Origin: Mortierella alpina
Taxonomy: Eukaryota; Mortierellomycota; Mortierellomycetes; Mortierellales; Mortierellaceae
Direction of reading: 5' to 3'
Length of the DNA: 64,000 nt
Assembly (NCBI GenBank): GCA_029449245.1
Contig: JANATF010000005.1
Location: forward strand, 2,790,001-2,854,000
Shown piece after piece: positions 8,945 through 21,150 of this stretch. The notes beneath the pieces were generated by a model, which did no database searches, had not been told where the DNA came from, and saw only the letters and a list, made by a program, of their open reading frames with translations. Position 1 is the stretch's first letter. Every line of letters starts with the position of its first letter. The position numbers and the translations under genes are program-made.

Positions 8945-11900
8945 TCACTCTTCGCATTCGAGTTTGCACCTGACGCAACCATAGCAATCGGTATAAGTGC
9001 AATGCTCTTTGCTGCTACACGGCACCATTGGTGGACACGGAGGACACACCGAAGGTGTTGGAGAAGGCACAGTCTGCACTGGCGGTGAAGTGGTGCAAAC
9101 CGTCGTGGCCGTGCATGGAGCACTAGTAACAGTCGGTACTGAGGATGAGGTAGGAACAGTCTGGAGCGAGGCTGAAGTACCCACAGTCGCTAATGAGGAT
9201 GAGGCAGAAGCAGTCGGTACTGAGGATGAGGTAGGAACAGTCTGGAGCGAGGCTGAAGTACCCACAGTCGCTAATGAGGATGAGGCAGAAGCAGTTGGTA
9301 CTGAGGATGGACCTGGGCTAGTCGCTACTGAGGTTGGACTGTGACCTGAGGATGGACTAGGACCAGTCGCTACCGAGGATGAGGCAGAAGCAGTCGCTAC
9401 TGAGGATGGACCTGAGCTGGTCTCAACCGAGGATGGAGCATGACTTGTCGCTACTGAGGATGGGCTAGGACCAGTCGCTACTGAGGATGGACTAGCTACT
9501 GAGGATGGACTAGCTACTGAGGATGGACTAGTAATAGTCTGCACCGGGGGTGAAGTAGAAGCGGTGGCTACTGAGGACGGACCTGGGCTAGTCTCGACCG
9601 AGGATGGACCTGAGCTAGTCGCTACTGAGGTTGGGCTAGGACTTGTCGCTACTGGACTAGAGCCAGTCGCTACTGAGGATGAACTAGGACCAGTCGCTAC
9701 TGTGGATGGACTAGGACCAGTCGCTACTGAGGATGGACTAGCTACTGAGGATGGACTAGCTACTGAGGATGGACTAGTAATAGTCTGCACCGGGGGTGAA
9801 GTAGAAGCGGTGGCTACTGAGGACGGACCTGGGCTAGTCTCGACCGAGGATGGACCTGAGCTAGTCGCTACTGAGGATGGGCTAGGACTTGTCGCTACTG
9901 TGGATGGACTAGGACCAGTCGCTACTGAGGATGGACTAGGGCCAGTCGCTACCGAGGATGGACTAGGGCCAGTCGCTACTGAGGATGGACTAGCTACTGA
10001 GGATGGACTAGTAATAGTCTGCACCGGGAGTGAAGTAGAAGCGGTGGCTACTGAGGACGGACCTGGGCTAGTCGCTACTGAGGTTGGACTGTGACCTGAG
10101 GATGGACTAGGACCAGTCGCTACCGAGGATGAGGCAGAAGCAGTCGCTACTGAGGATGGACCTGAGCTGGTCTCAACCGAGGATGGAGCATGACTTGTCG
10201 CTACTGAGGATGGGCTAGGACCAGTCGCTACTGAGGATGGACTAGCTACTGAGGATGGACTAGCTACTGAGGATGGACTAGTAATAGTCTGCACCGGGGG
10301 TGAAGTAGAAGCGGTGGCTACTGAGGACGGACCTGGGCTAGTCTCGACCGAGGATGGACCTGAGCTAGTCGCTACTGAGGATGGGCTAGGACTTGTCGCT
10401 ACCGAGGTTGGGCTAGGACTTGTCGCTACTGGACTAGAGCCAGTCGCTACTGAGGATGGACTAGGACCAGTCGCTACTGAGGATGGACTAGGACCAGTCG
10501 CTACTGTGGATGGACTAGGACCAGTCGCTACCGAGGATGGGCTAGGACCAGTCGCTACTGAGGATGGACTAGCTACTGAGGATGGACTAGTAATAGTCTG
10601 CACCGGGAGTGAAGTAGAAGCGGTGGCTACTGAGGACGGACCTGGGCTAGTCTCGACCGAGGATGGACCTGAGCTAGTCGCTACTGAGGATGGGCTAGGA
10701 CTTGTCGCTACTGTGGATGGACTAGGACCAGTCGCTACTGAGGATGGACTAGGGCCAGTCGCTACTGAGGATGGACTAGGGCCAGTCGCTACTGAGGATG
10801 GACTAGGGCCAGTCGCTACTGTGGATGAGGCAGAAGCAGTCGCTACCGAGGATGGACTAGTAATAGTCTGCACCGGGGGTGAAGTAGGAACAGTCGCTAC
10901 TGATGACGGACCAGGGCAGGTCTCGACCGAGGATGAATTAGGAATAGTCTGCACCGGAGGTGAAGTAGCAACAGCTACTGAGGATGGACTAGGACCAGTC
11001 GCCACCGAGGATGGGGCAGGACTAGTCGCCACCGAGGATGGGCTAGGACCAGTCGCCACCGAGGATGGGCTAGGACCAGTCGCCACCGAGGATGGGCTAG
11101 GACCAGTCGTCACCGAGGATGGACTAGGACCAGTCGCTACCGAGGATGAAGCAGGACTTGTCGCTACTGAGGATGGAGCAGGACCAGTCATCACTGAGGA
11201 TGGACTAGGGCCAGTCGCTACTGTGGATGAGGCAGAAGCAGTCGCTACTGAGGATGGACTAGCTACTGAGGGTGGACTAGTAATAGTCTGCACCGGGGGT
11301 GAAGTAGAAGCGGTGGCTACTGAGGACGGACCTGGGTTAGTCTCGACAGAGGATGGACCTGAGCTAGTCGCTACTGAGGATGGGCTAGGGCTTGTCGCTA
11401 CCGAGGATGGACTAGGACCAGTCGCTACCGAGGATGGGGTAGGACTAGACGCTACCGAGGATGGGCTAGGACTAGTCGCTACCGAGGATGGGGCAGGACT
11501 AGACGCTACCAAGGATGGGCTAGGACCAGTCGCTACTGAGGATGGACTAGTAATAGTCTGCAACGGGGGGGAAGTAGGAACAGTCGCTATGGATGATAGA
11601 GTTGGAACAGTGGCTGCCGAAGATGAAGTAGGAACAGTCGCTACCGAGGATGAGGCAGAAGCAGTCGCTACTGAAGATGGACCTGGGCTGGTCTCGACCG
11701 AGGATGGAGCAGGACTTGTCTCAACCGAGGATAGAGTAGGCACAGTCTCTATCGAGGATGGACTAGCAGTCGCTACTGAGGATGAAGTACGAACAGTCAC
11801 CGCCGAGGATGGAGCAGGACTTGTCTCCACCGATGATGAAGTAGGCACACTCACTATAGAGGATGGACTAGGGATGGTCTCCACAGGGGGTGAAGTAGAA

Positions 11901-12543
11901 GCAGTGGCTACTGAGTATGAAGTAAGAGCAGTCGATACCAAGGATCGAGTACAAGGAGTTTCTACGGTGGCCGAGCATGGGCTAGGAACACTTGATGTAG
12001 AATCTGATAGCAGCATGGTTAACGTAACTGAAAACGAGAACAACGGGTGGATGGTGACAGGTCATTTGGAAATGTTATCGTGCCAGCGCACTCACCTAGT
12101 ACACATTCGGGTCTGCACCTGACACACCCATGACAATCGGTGAATGTGCAAAGCTCTTTGCCGCAACACGGCACCGGTGGTGGACAGTGACCACACAGCG
12201 AAGGTGATGGACTAGGGATAGTCAGCACTGGTGGTGGACTAAGAAGACTTGATGTATGGGGACCTGATGCCATCGTTGTTAATGGATCTGAAAACCCCTC
12301 GAAGAAAAACGCGTTCATCATGACTTTGCAGGCTCATGGAAATGTTATAGTGTCAGTGCACTCACCTTCCACTATGCACTTGCGTTTGCACCGCTCACAG
12401 CCACGGCGGCTTTTAAAAGTACAGTTAGCTTTGGGGAGACAATTCTTCAGTGGTGGACAGCGATCCACACCCCATGCATCAGAGGTTGACAGCAACAGGG
12501 TCAAGGTGGCTGTAATGGCAAGAGCAATGGAGTAGGGTCGCAT
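8945..12543 (-). CDS. Secreted Ser/Thr/Pro-rich tandem-repeat protein with three cysteine modules
   Basis: A predicted 1150-residue secreted, probably heavily O-glycosylated (mucin- or adhesin-like) protein that I cannot assign to a named family. Exons (minus): 12366..12543, 12096..12287 and 8945..12027. The signal peptide is MRPYSIALAITATLTLLLS. Cysteine module 1 follows directly (CPPLKNC to CERCKRKC). Exon 2 brings module 2 (CGHCPPPVPCCGKELCT to CVRCRPEC). Exon 3 is about 950 residues of 9-residue units like SSVATGPSP, ending with module 3 (CPPCPPMVPC to CVRCKLEC) and a stop. All three modules share the pattern C..C...(V/N)(P/C)C....CT....GC.RC...C. The introns after modules 1 and 2 are clearly homologous, showing exon duplication. 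A TATA box lies about 68 bp upstream. A cell-wall or secreted structural role is inference from composition; the modules may bind a ligand or crosslink by disulfides. Confidence 0.78.
9118..11960. repeat. 27-bp tandem repeat array coding for 9-residue Ser/Thr/Pro units
   Basis: The long exon of the secreted protein consists of degenerate 27-bp units (9 residues such as SSVATGPSP, SSVATSPAP, SSVETSPGP). Higher-order units are visible: two adjacent copies of an 81-bp (three-unit) block at about 9130-9290, repeated PVQTITSPSSVA blocks near 9530, 9775, 10015, 10280, 10585 and 11275, and a 322-bp segment 9309..9630 repeated identically at 10059..10380. All periods are multiples of three, so the frame is kept. 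The array also leaves long antisense frames open. Confidence 0.9.
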
Positions 12544-13116
12544 TATGGACGTGGCGAGAGGTTTGATGAAAAAAGGATAGAAACCGAGAAGAACATCAAG
12601 ACACGTCTGTTTATATAGATGCTTAAAGACGGATTGCCCCACTGGCATGGGGCATTGGGCTTTCAGCACAAAGTGCGATCCTAGATGTCAATTCTTCCTT
12701 TGAACATGCCGAGAGCCACCCTGCGCGTAAACGGGGTCACCGATGGCATAAGCTGCCGTAATATAGGGGGTAAGGAATTTCTGACCATTGCCGATGTTCT
12801 GTCAACCAACACACCGGGACACGAAAGCACTCCTGAAGAATGTCTGCGACGGGCAAAGTTTGCAGACGCGTTCACGCGTTCTTGATATCTCCTCTGTTGT
12901 TGTCAGTTGGTGGCGTATGCATAAAAAAATCTTACCCTCCGATTTTTTTTTTCTTGGTCCTTCTCTTCTTCATCCCCGCCCAAATCCCCCTCAACGATCG
13001 AGCACCCCCCATTCTTCGCAGGAGATCCAGCGACAGCAGCAGCAGGCAGCACATCAGCTCACCACAACGCTCCATTCGTGCGAGGTCACAGACGACCTTC
13101 GGCCACTTTGTAAGCA
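12544..13116. other. Divergent promoter region between the cysteine-module gene and LAS1
   Basis: 573 bp between divergent starts. It holds the TATA box of the minus-strand gene and C/T-rich and CAG-containing sequence upstream of LAS1. No protein-coding or RNA gene is supported. Confidence 0.55.
12610..12617 (-). promoter_or_regulatory. TATA box of the cysteine-module protein gene
   Basis: TATATAAA on the minus strand about 68 bp upstream of the ATG at 12543. A clean TATA element at this spacing suggests a strongly regulated gene. Confidence 0.6.
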
Positions 13117-15311
13117 ATGCCGCCCAAGTTACCAAAGCTGGTGCCGTGGCATTCGCCTGCTGAATTCATTCAAGTGCACCAATGGTTCTATCCGCCCACC
13201 ATGGACGACGGTACTCCGGACATTCGAGCACAAGAATGTGCATTGAGACGTGTAAGTGAATACTAGGGCTTCCAGACACACAGCAACAGCGAACAGGCTA
13301 TATCTCGAAGTGACATATTAACTTATGTTATTGCTCTTTATTGTTGAAGGTCAAGGCATGGGAAGCTCGAGGAAAACTGCCGCACGCGATCGACTCAACG
13401 GCGGCGTTTATGCAGGTAGTTATCCGGGACTGGACTCAGACATGCTCCGATCAGGATTTGAGGATGATGTACTCCATGGTCTTTATTCGCTTCGTCAACG
13501 GATACGTCGATGCTTTCCAGTCCTCAAAGTCGGCAAAGTCGATCGCATACTTGGCAGTGGAAAAAGTTGGGATGCCCATTTGGTTTGTAGAGCTCAGACA
13601 TACGGCCACTCACGACTACCTGCCAAGCTTGACTATCCTTCGAAGTGCAACAAATCAGGTAGGATAGGGGGTGAACCAAAGAGGCGGCATTCGGGGCACT
13701 CTCCTTTTGGTGCAAAGGATTTATCGTCGTGTTGTGATTTCACCTTTAGGCATTGGCATGGATCAACGACAACTACTGGATTCCTCAGCTGGTGTCTGTC
13801 AGACTGGATGAAACATTGACACCAGACATGAAGCAGGCCATGTCGGAGGATGTTCACCACATGCTTGAGAATCACCGAAGCGAAAAGGAGCGCCAGATTG
13901 AAGGTCAGTATTTCAATATATGTCACCATCGACCATCGAGTGAACATTGCTGCAACGACACCCAATCTCACAAGAGAGGAACAAATCGATCTTTTGTATC
14001 GTTGTGTAGAAAACACCCTGCCACAACCGAAACAAGAAGCACTTGTAGTTGGTCGACTTGCTCGGGATATGATCAAGCGCTGTCGATCCGGAGATGAATT
14101 GCTCGACACGGTGGTGCCCATTCTGTTGGAACCAGGGATGTTGGTACCACGGAGCAAGAAGATGCGGGCCTCCGTCAGGGACTTGACGCTGAGCAACTCG
14201 GGTCGATTGGTCGATTTGTGCTGGATGCCATTACTGCATAGATTGCACACCGATCTGAAGGGCACATGCAGGTCAACGGATGGCGAGCCTCTATCGTTCT
14301 GGACGCGCCTTTTAGATGAAATGCTCGAGAAGCTGATTGAGGCGAACAGGAGCTCATCACAAGCGACTGCTACTGCAGAAAAATCGGCAGCCAAGGTGGG
14401 AAGCTATCTCATCACGATATGTAAGTTGTTTGGAAGTCAAGAATGGTGAACTTTTTTTCTGTATAGCCTTGGGTTATCAGAACTAAACATTCATGTTCTG
14501 TATAGTGGCCTGGATCAAACATCTCATAAAGCTGCACTACGAGCAGTCAAGCATCGCACGAGCACGCTCAACCTCTGCTCAGAACCGTTCAACAGCCACA
14601 CTGACAACCGCCAGCTCTCCCGCACTTGCGGCGACCTCACCAACAAACAACTCTTCATCTCCCATACCCGCCGCCAGCTCGCGCCAGTCTGTCGCTTCCA
14701 TGGCATCGCAAATCGTAGCCGAGCATGCAACCTCTTCCCAGACTTCGTCCACGATGTTTGATCAGGATGATATTATCAACATTGTCGAGGATTGTCTCCT
14801 CAACAGCCAGACGCATGTCAGCCCTCTGATCCGCTCTGTCCTGAACACCGTTATCGAGTGCGATGCCGATGTCAAGGAGAAAATTGGTCCCATCCTGAGA
14901 CAAATCGACCAGAGAATCGTCGCTGGGACTTCGCCATCTGTATCGACTCCAGAGGCGGTATCTGTTGGAGGTGGCGCGTGGCAGGAGGGTCCCCGGTTTG
15001 ATCCTGATCCTCATGCCGATACGGACTCGCATATGGCGTCAGCCGAAGATCCTATGAGTGGATCTTCTACAAAGAGAGTAGCCGAAGATGCAGACATGGC
15101 TGATGACGGACAAGATGACGACCTCGTTCGGCAGACGGGGCAACCTGTGGAAAATGATATCTCGCTTACAGCGGGATCAGAAGCCTGGATACTCTTTTCT
15201 GCAGACGATTGGCGGCCGTCCCCGATGGGCTGCCTCCCGGGTGGCATTCTACCCGAACTCTCTTTGCCATGGGACCTGGACGCTCCTCCAATAGCTCGCA
15301 TCCCAGTTTAG
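13117..15311 (+). CDS. LAS1: LAS1-type rRNA-processing endonuclease
   Basis: Nuclear HEPN-family endoribonuclease that, with the Grc3 kinase, cuts ITS2 during 60S ribosome maturation. Exons 13117..13251, 13350..13658, 13750..13903, about 13977..14420 and 14506..15311; about 615 residues. The N-terminal domain is unmistakable: PKLPKLVPWHSPAEFIQVHQ, VKAWEARGKLPHAIDSTAAF, and the catalytic HEPN motif WFVELRHTATHDYLPSL (RHxxTH). The C-terminus ends in CLPGGILPELSLPWDLDAP, like LAS1L. The long acidic/Ser-rich C-terminal half is poorly conserved. The acceptor of intron 3 is uncertain: AG at 13976 gives a 73-nt intron, while AG at 13940 would give only 37 nt and 12 extra residues. The last intron has a second AG at 14466. 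Confidence 0.9.
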
Positions 15312-16329
15312 TTCTCTAGAGTATACATACCTGGCGCCTCTTCTCTAATACAGTTGAAACTCATCCAACATCACGGGCATCTGCGGACGGGAATCTGAAG
15401 GCTGGACGCAGGATATTTGCGTGAAGCATCCGGGCCTATGAAAACTTTCCATGCTCCTATACTGAGATCACACCCTGCAAGTCTTTTATTAGCCGCTATT
15501 TCCGTTTGGCAATGCTTTGTTCTGGCTCAGAAGTGACATGCAGTACTCGCAGATTTTTTTCAACCCTACGCTCGTTCAGGAACAAGCGCGCAAAATGGCG
15601 CCATTGGTGCCTAAGCGGTTTCCGATATACACGTGCACCTTTCAACAACGCTTTTTGCCGTATTCTTTTAAAACTTGGATACCCAAGGTGTACCGCGACA
15701 TGTGGCAGACGTCAATGGTTCAAGAAATACGTTCCAGGTTACCGTGGCCTATAACCAGAAGCTGAATTTTCCCAAGGTGTTCAGCAACGCTCATAGAAAT
15801 GCGCTAGCTTGACCCCATCATGGGCTCTGGTCAAAACTCATCCGGTGGATATGGCACCTGAACTCAATGTGTCATAATCCGGTACCTTACGCCTTCCTAC
15901 GCCTTTCTTACTATCAACTATTTTTCCTGGCACACCGTTTTTTTTTTTGCCACAGTTTGAGAAAACTACAGCCGCGATGCGAGTCGCTCGTTGCATGAAC
16001 AATAGTATTTTGAATGAGTCCACCCATTAGGCAAGTGGCATTTATTTTCATCTGCAATTGACAGGGAAAGAAAGAAGGAAAGAAGAATTAAAAAAAAAAG
16101 TACTACGGGGAAACAAGCGTTGAGTGGATTCCCAAACGACGCAGATTTATGAAAAAGGCCAAAGTCTCGAATTTTTTTTGCTTGGTGCCTGAATCAGCTC
16201 CCAAACTTTCCTGCACTGTAACGCGCTGGATACATCTTTTGAGGGGGACACAAAAAAGGCTTTATGCATCCACGTTGGTACTAATAAGATCCACGTAAAA
16301 CGTCCTCGTCTTATCCCAAATCACGCGGC

Positions 16330-16360
<31 letters not shown>

Positions 16361-16518
16361 TTGAGTGAAAAAAGAAGTGCGAGGATACCCATTCAAAGGT
16401 TCGTTTGAACGGTTTTCGAATTTACTTCCCTTTTGATCAACGTGCATAAAAAAAATAGCCAGCTCGCCCTGTTCCCCACTCTACTCCACCCCCATCCATT
16501 CTTACAAATCCCAATACT
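15312..16518. other. Intergenic region after LAS1
   Basis: 1.2 kb with no supported gene. A plus-strand frame at about 15517-15765 is open but short and not family-like. A GA dinucleotide run lies at about 16340-16360. The promoter of the downstream lipase must be in the last few hundred bases. Confidence 0.55.
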
Positions 16519-17908
16519 ATGCGCAACCATCTGTTCCCGCTCGCGCTCGCCATGACCGCGATGTTGTCTCTCTCCGGTGATAGGTCGTTGACGGCCTTTG
16601 CTGCCCCCCTGACTCCTCTACCGTCAGAGAAGGTGGATACCAAGTCGCCATTGGAAATTTGGGCAGCTGGTCTAGATGAACGTGGCTATGACCCCGTTGT
16701 TGTCAACTATACCAATTGGTCCTGCAAACCAAGCAAAGAAGGCGCGAATCCAATCATCCTGCTCCATGGCCTTTTGGCATATCCTCCGTACAAAAGGTCG
16801 GTTGTCTGCGCCTTACATGTGATTACAGCGTTTGACCACCCTGCGACCCTAATTGACGCATCTGTTCAATATCACAAAAAAATCGAATCATTAGTACGGC
16901 ATACATGGCTGAGAAACTCACACAGTCAGGCTACTGCGTGTACCAAGTAAGCCCTTGTTGCCGTTATTGAACAAAAATGCAGGAAATGGCACGTCCACAT
17001 GCCATTAGCTCCCTAGCAAAAAGCTGATGATCTCGCCCTTCAACTCACTCCAAAAAAAACAGCTACTGTACGGCATGCAGTCTATACTGCCGGGTCTACC
17101 TGAATATGGAGGCATAAGCGCCATCCCTGAGTCAGCCAACGAACTTTCTGCGTTCGTGGGAAAGGTTCTCGAATCAACAGGGGCCTCACAGGTCGATCTG
17201 ATTGCCCATTCAGAAGGATCCGTGGTCGCCAGGTACCATTTTTGGTTCGTTTGATCCGCCCAAAAACAACCCCCACACAGCAGCAACATTCGTGTCTTTC
17301 TTATCCTCCTATTATATTACACCTTGTCTGTTGTGGATAGATGGTACGTCAAGTTCCTAAACGGGGACAAGAACGTCGACTCTCTGATCAGTGTCTCCCC
17401 CGTCGGCAGAGGCACCACGCTCCAAGGTCTATTAGGTGTGTTTGAAGTCTTTATCGGCGGATTCTTCAGGTCTCTTGAATCTCTGGTCCAGAAGTATTGC
17501 CCTGCCTGTGTTCAGCTTTTGGACGATTCCGATCTGTTGAAGGAGCTGTATGCCGATAACCAGGAGATCGTTGCTGGAGTTCGATACCTCAACATTCTCA
17601 CGCGGGAGGATCAGATCGTTACGCCCTATACCAATGGAGAGATGAAACTTGAAGATTATCATGGCAACAGCAACAATGCCAGCAACAATATCATCACCAC
17701 GGATGCAGAGAGCTCTGCAGAAGAGCAGCAATACCCGTCTCAGAATGTGATTATGGAGGACTATTGTCCAGAGGTCGAACCTATTGAAGAGTATTCAAAC
17801 CATTTTGCGCTCTTCAGAAGTCCCTTTGCGGCCACCGCTGCAGAAGCCTTTCTTGCCGGCAAGAATGGGCTTCTTGGAAAGGAGGATCTGCCATGCAACT
17901 CCTCTTAA
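16519..17908 (+). CDS. Secreted lipase, class 2-like alpha/beta hydrolase
   Basis: Predicted extracellular triacylglycerol lipase or esterase of 355 residues. Exons 16519..16796, 16895..16946, 17063..17232 and 17341..17908. The N-terminus (RNHLFPLALAMTAMLSLSG) is a signal peptide, probably cleaved after AFAA near residue 30. The oxyanion strand is NPIILLHGLLAYPPY. The nucleophile elbow is DLIAHSEGSVVARWYVK (A-H-S-E-G, a variant of GxSxG that also occurs in class-2 lipases). A likely acid is in LNILTREDQIVTPY and the histidine in YSNHFALFRSP. The order and spacing fit the Lipase_2/EstA group. An Asn-rich insert (NSNNASNN) precedes an acidic segment. All three catalytic positions seem present. 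Substrate is not predictable. Confidence 0.82.
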
Positions 17909-18182
17909 AAGCGCCTCCTCCGCTCTTCGCCTCTCTCGACCCATACTCTTGGGAATCAGAATAAAAACAAAAATGCATGCGATGTTCAGCCTTTCGTTTT
18001 TTTTTCTTCATATGTACTCGTTTCTTTAATACCGCAACGGGCGGCAAAGGGTTTCCTGGTTTTGTTTTTCTGTTTGAACTGTGCATCCTTGCTCCACGGG
18101 GTGTTTTCTTCTTTGTTGTCGACACGGAGTCCTTCATGTTGTTTGGTTCCCTTTTTTTTCCGTCTATGTATCCTTGTCATTG

Positions 18183-21150
18183 TTAGAGATCCTGGATTTG
18201 CTTTAGCAAAAATGCCTTTTCGTCGTTGAACTGCTCGTCCTCTATAGAAATAGCATGAAAGGCAGAACATCATGCCCGAACTGTGTGAGTCAAGGGTAAA
18301 CCACAATTGACACCTGAAGCAAACAAAAGCGCCAGAAATCCGCCCGTACCGTTACGATCATTGTGGAAAGTACTCAGGAAGGCGATCAGCTTATCCTGGT
18401 TTTTTGACAAGATATCCAGCACAGGCTTGTTCTTGTTTGGGTTGGCCACAAAGACCTAAAAAAATCGACCATTACATTGAACAATCGGGAAGGAAAATGA
18501 AAAGTTAATAAAACTACAGAGTTTCCATGCGTTCTTTTTTTTCAAGAGAAGATCTTGACTTGCCATGCAACAAAAAAAAACTTTACCTTGAAGACGTGGA
18601 ACGCCTCAAACTGAATATTGCGGCTCCTGTCCTTCAGCAGGTTCATCATCAGCTTCAGGTTATCTGCATTAGCTATGTATCGCGTCATAATAGTAAAGTT
18701 GGCCCGATCCAGCAAAATCTCTCCGAGAAGCTATGTAGAAAAGAGAAGCAAGTTAAGGAGGAAAAACAATTAGCAACACAGCAAAAAAAACCCGCCTCTT
18801 ACAGAAAAGTTTTCTTCCGCATCTCCGATGTGCTGGTCCTTGATGGGGCGACCTTCCTTACCTTTAATGACTGGCGCTTCGTTACATAGTTGGTCGACTG
18901 CAACAGCTGTGTATACTTTTCAAAAAAGACGTCGTAGTTGCGTTCCAGGAAATCGGCCACCAGCGTCTTGTGCCGACTCAGGATTTCCTAAATGAGGCGG
19001 GGGAAATAATGTTAGCAGAGCCAACATGATATACATACTCCAACGAGAAAATCATACCGAGCAATTGAATTCTCGCATCAAATTACCTTGAACGTGGCGA
19101 ATGCATCGCTCGCGATATCGAAAGTGTTCATCTCTACGTAATCGAAAAACTTGTAGACCTGCTGGGATTTTAGCACAATGTCTGTCAAAACCTCGTGTCG
19201 AAGACACTCCCGCAGGATCATGCCGCAATTGAGAGCAATCTCTTGGTTCTCATAACTAAGAAAAGAAGCAATAAAAAAAGCAGTGATGAATGGTATGCAG
19301 GTCAGTAGGCTATAGAGTTTTTTGAAACTAATACACGAGCGAGTCAAAAAGTCAGGGGTGTTGTCCAAAACGAACAGGCCTGGCTGAGACACAGAGGCGA
19401 TGACGAATGTGCCTCTCAGCCTAGGTTCTTTGCCTAGCCCCTTTGTTTGAACAAGAGTACATAAACGTAGCAATGCTGTCACGATCTCCTTCCACCCCTT
19501 TTTTTATGATCTCACGCCCTGCGCATGGAGAAGAAAACAAAACTCTCTTTTCCCCTCTGTCGTGCTGTGATGCTGACAATAAGGCCGCGAAGGACGAATA
19601 AAGGGGTTGAAGGGGCAAAATGACAAGAGCTGGTGGGCGAATATCCGCTTGTCCTGAGCATTTTTTTTTCCAGACCACGTTTTGAAGGCCCACCCGCATG
19701 TAGATTTTCGATACTCCCAAATGCTAACCCCATGCAAGTTGCTGAGTGGGAGTCTGAGAAGAGTGATTCGAGGTCTGCAGCTGTTTTGCGAACTCTGAAA
19801 AAATATTTGGTCGACCCGCGCCCATGACTCCTGTCTTTCATCCATAGCGTTGACTCCGTGTTGGATACTATTGTGGTTCTCCTCTCCTGCCTGTCACATC
19901 TTGCTTTCCTACTTGACACTGCAACTTTGAATGCTGGTTTTTTTTTTTGGCTTCCCATAGCCGTTGTTGTCATTGCTCTACACACGCGTCCCGCTCACAC
20001 ATTGTTCTTGTGTGATCAAAATAGAACACATTAGCCGCAAAAGGAGCGTCGGTCATGCTCCGCCTCCTGAGTCGAAAACAACAGGGAATAACGAAAAAAA
20101 AAGCCGAGGCAGGACGCTTACCCGTGGATCAACGTAAAGAGAATCTGTTTGCGGTCGCATAGATGCTCGACTGTTGGCGAGCGCGATCCAATATGACGAC
20201 GGAGCAGATTGTTGAAAATCTGGGCTACATCCTTCTTGGCTTCGAATTCGAATTTTGCAATGTTGTCGACCAAAAGCTGAAGCAGGTTGTTTGCATAGAC
20301 CTCCTGAGCGAGTTGAGCGACTGTCTCTGGAACGGGATCGTTTTCTGTTCGAAAGAGTCCACCCAGGAGAGAAGCAGAAGCAACCGGATATGTTAGCAAG
20401 TGTATCGATGTAGTTGATGCACGTCAGAAATGACCCACGCGAAAGATAAGGTGTGGGGGGGAAGTCAAAAATCAAGGTTGCACCAGTGGTCTTTTTGATC
20501 GATCAGGACGGTCCACTTACCGCTATCGCCGTACAGCATGGTCTTGATGGACACCAGGATCTTGGAGATGTCCTCTGTCGCCTATAACGTGGAGCGCGAG
20601 GGTCGGGAACGGTTAGCGTCGCCAAGTGCTTCGAAGTTGATTTTCCCGAGGACATGATCCTTGCCCGAAAAAGGGGGAGGGGCATGGGTAGTCCAAAAGA
20701 ATGAGCGGCAACTTGGCAGTGTCCTTGACCCGTCGCTTTGCTTCGCGTGCGATCACGTCCAATCAAGACATGATGCATGGTACTCATTCTCAGTATGGCA
20801 GGCGCACTGGCTGAACCTCCAAACGAGAGAAAAAGTCTGGTGAAGAGGAGAGGGGCAAGAAATGCTTTAAAGCGCTTTAGTCACCCCCTGGATCCACTAG
20901 TGCAGTGGGACTATATCTCTCGGGGCGGAAGAGGTCTGATGCGGGGATTCCTTGCCACATGACTGAGACGATCTCCATGGCTCGCGATGTAAGTTTGAAT
21001 GTCTAGAAGGGAGGCTCTTCCTGAGGAAAAATGATTAAGAGAACGGGATGTTACCTTTCTCTTGTCGGGGCCATCTAGCTTTTGAATCGACTCCTTGAGG
21101 TTGCGGGCCAACTCGGAGGGAGTCTTTGGTTTTGATTTGAAAAAGTTCAT
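18183..21150 (-). CDS. HYM1: MO25/HYM1 scaffold protein (CAB39 family)
   Basis: Armadillo-like scaffold that activates GCK/STE20-type kinases (RAM/MOR pathway in fungi; LKB1-STRAD in animals), controlling polarity and cell separation. Eight exons (minus): 21055..21150, 20521..20581, 20122..20344, 19087..19255, 18862..18987, 18587..18730, 18350..18455 and 18183..18241; 327 residues. The start [20 protein letters not shown] is the family N-terminus. Other hallmarks are [91 protein letters not shown], and the ending [19 protein letters not shown]. Intron 3 (19256..20121) is 866 nt and intron 1 (20582..21054) is 473 nt, both long for this locus. Confidence 0.95.

Noticed and set aside
9564-12122. 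Long open frames on the plus strand across the repeat array (acidic VATEDGLGP-type repeats, up to 602 codons)
   Set aside because: They are the antisense of the 27-bp array, which keeps every frame open by composition. The minus strand has the signal peptide, splice sites and cysteine modules, so the plus-strand frames are shadows.
15506-15765. Two overlapping plus-strand frames of about 82 codons after LAS1
   Set aside because: No family likeness, no splice structure linking them to other exons, and both lie in a 3' flank; one could be a decayed element but nothing supports it.
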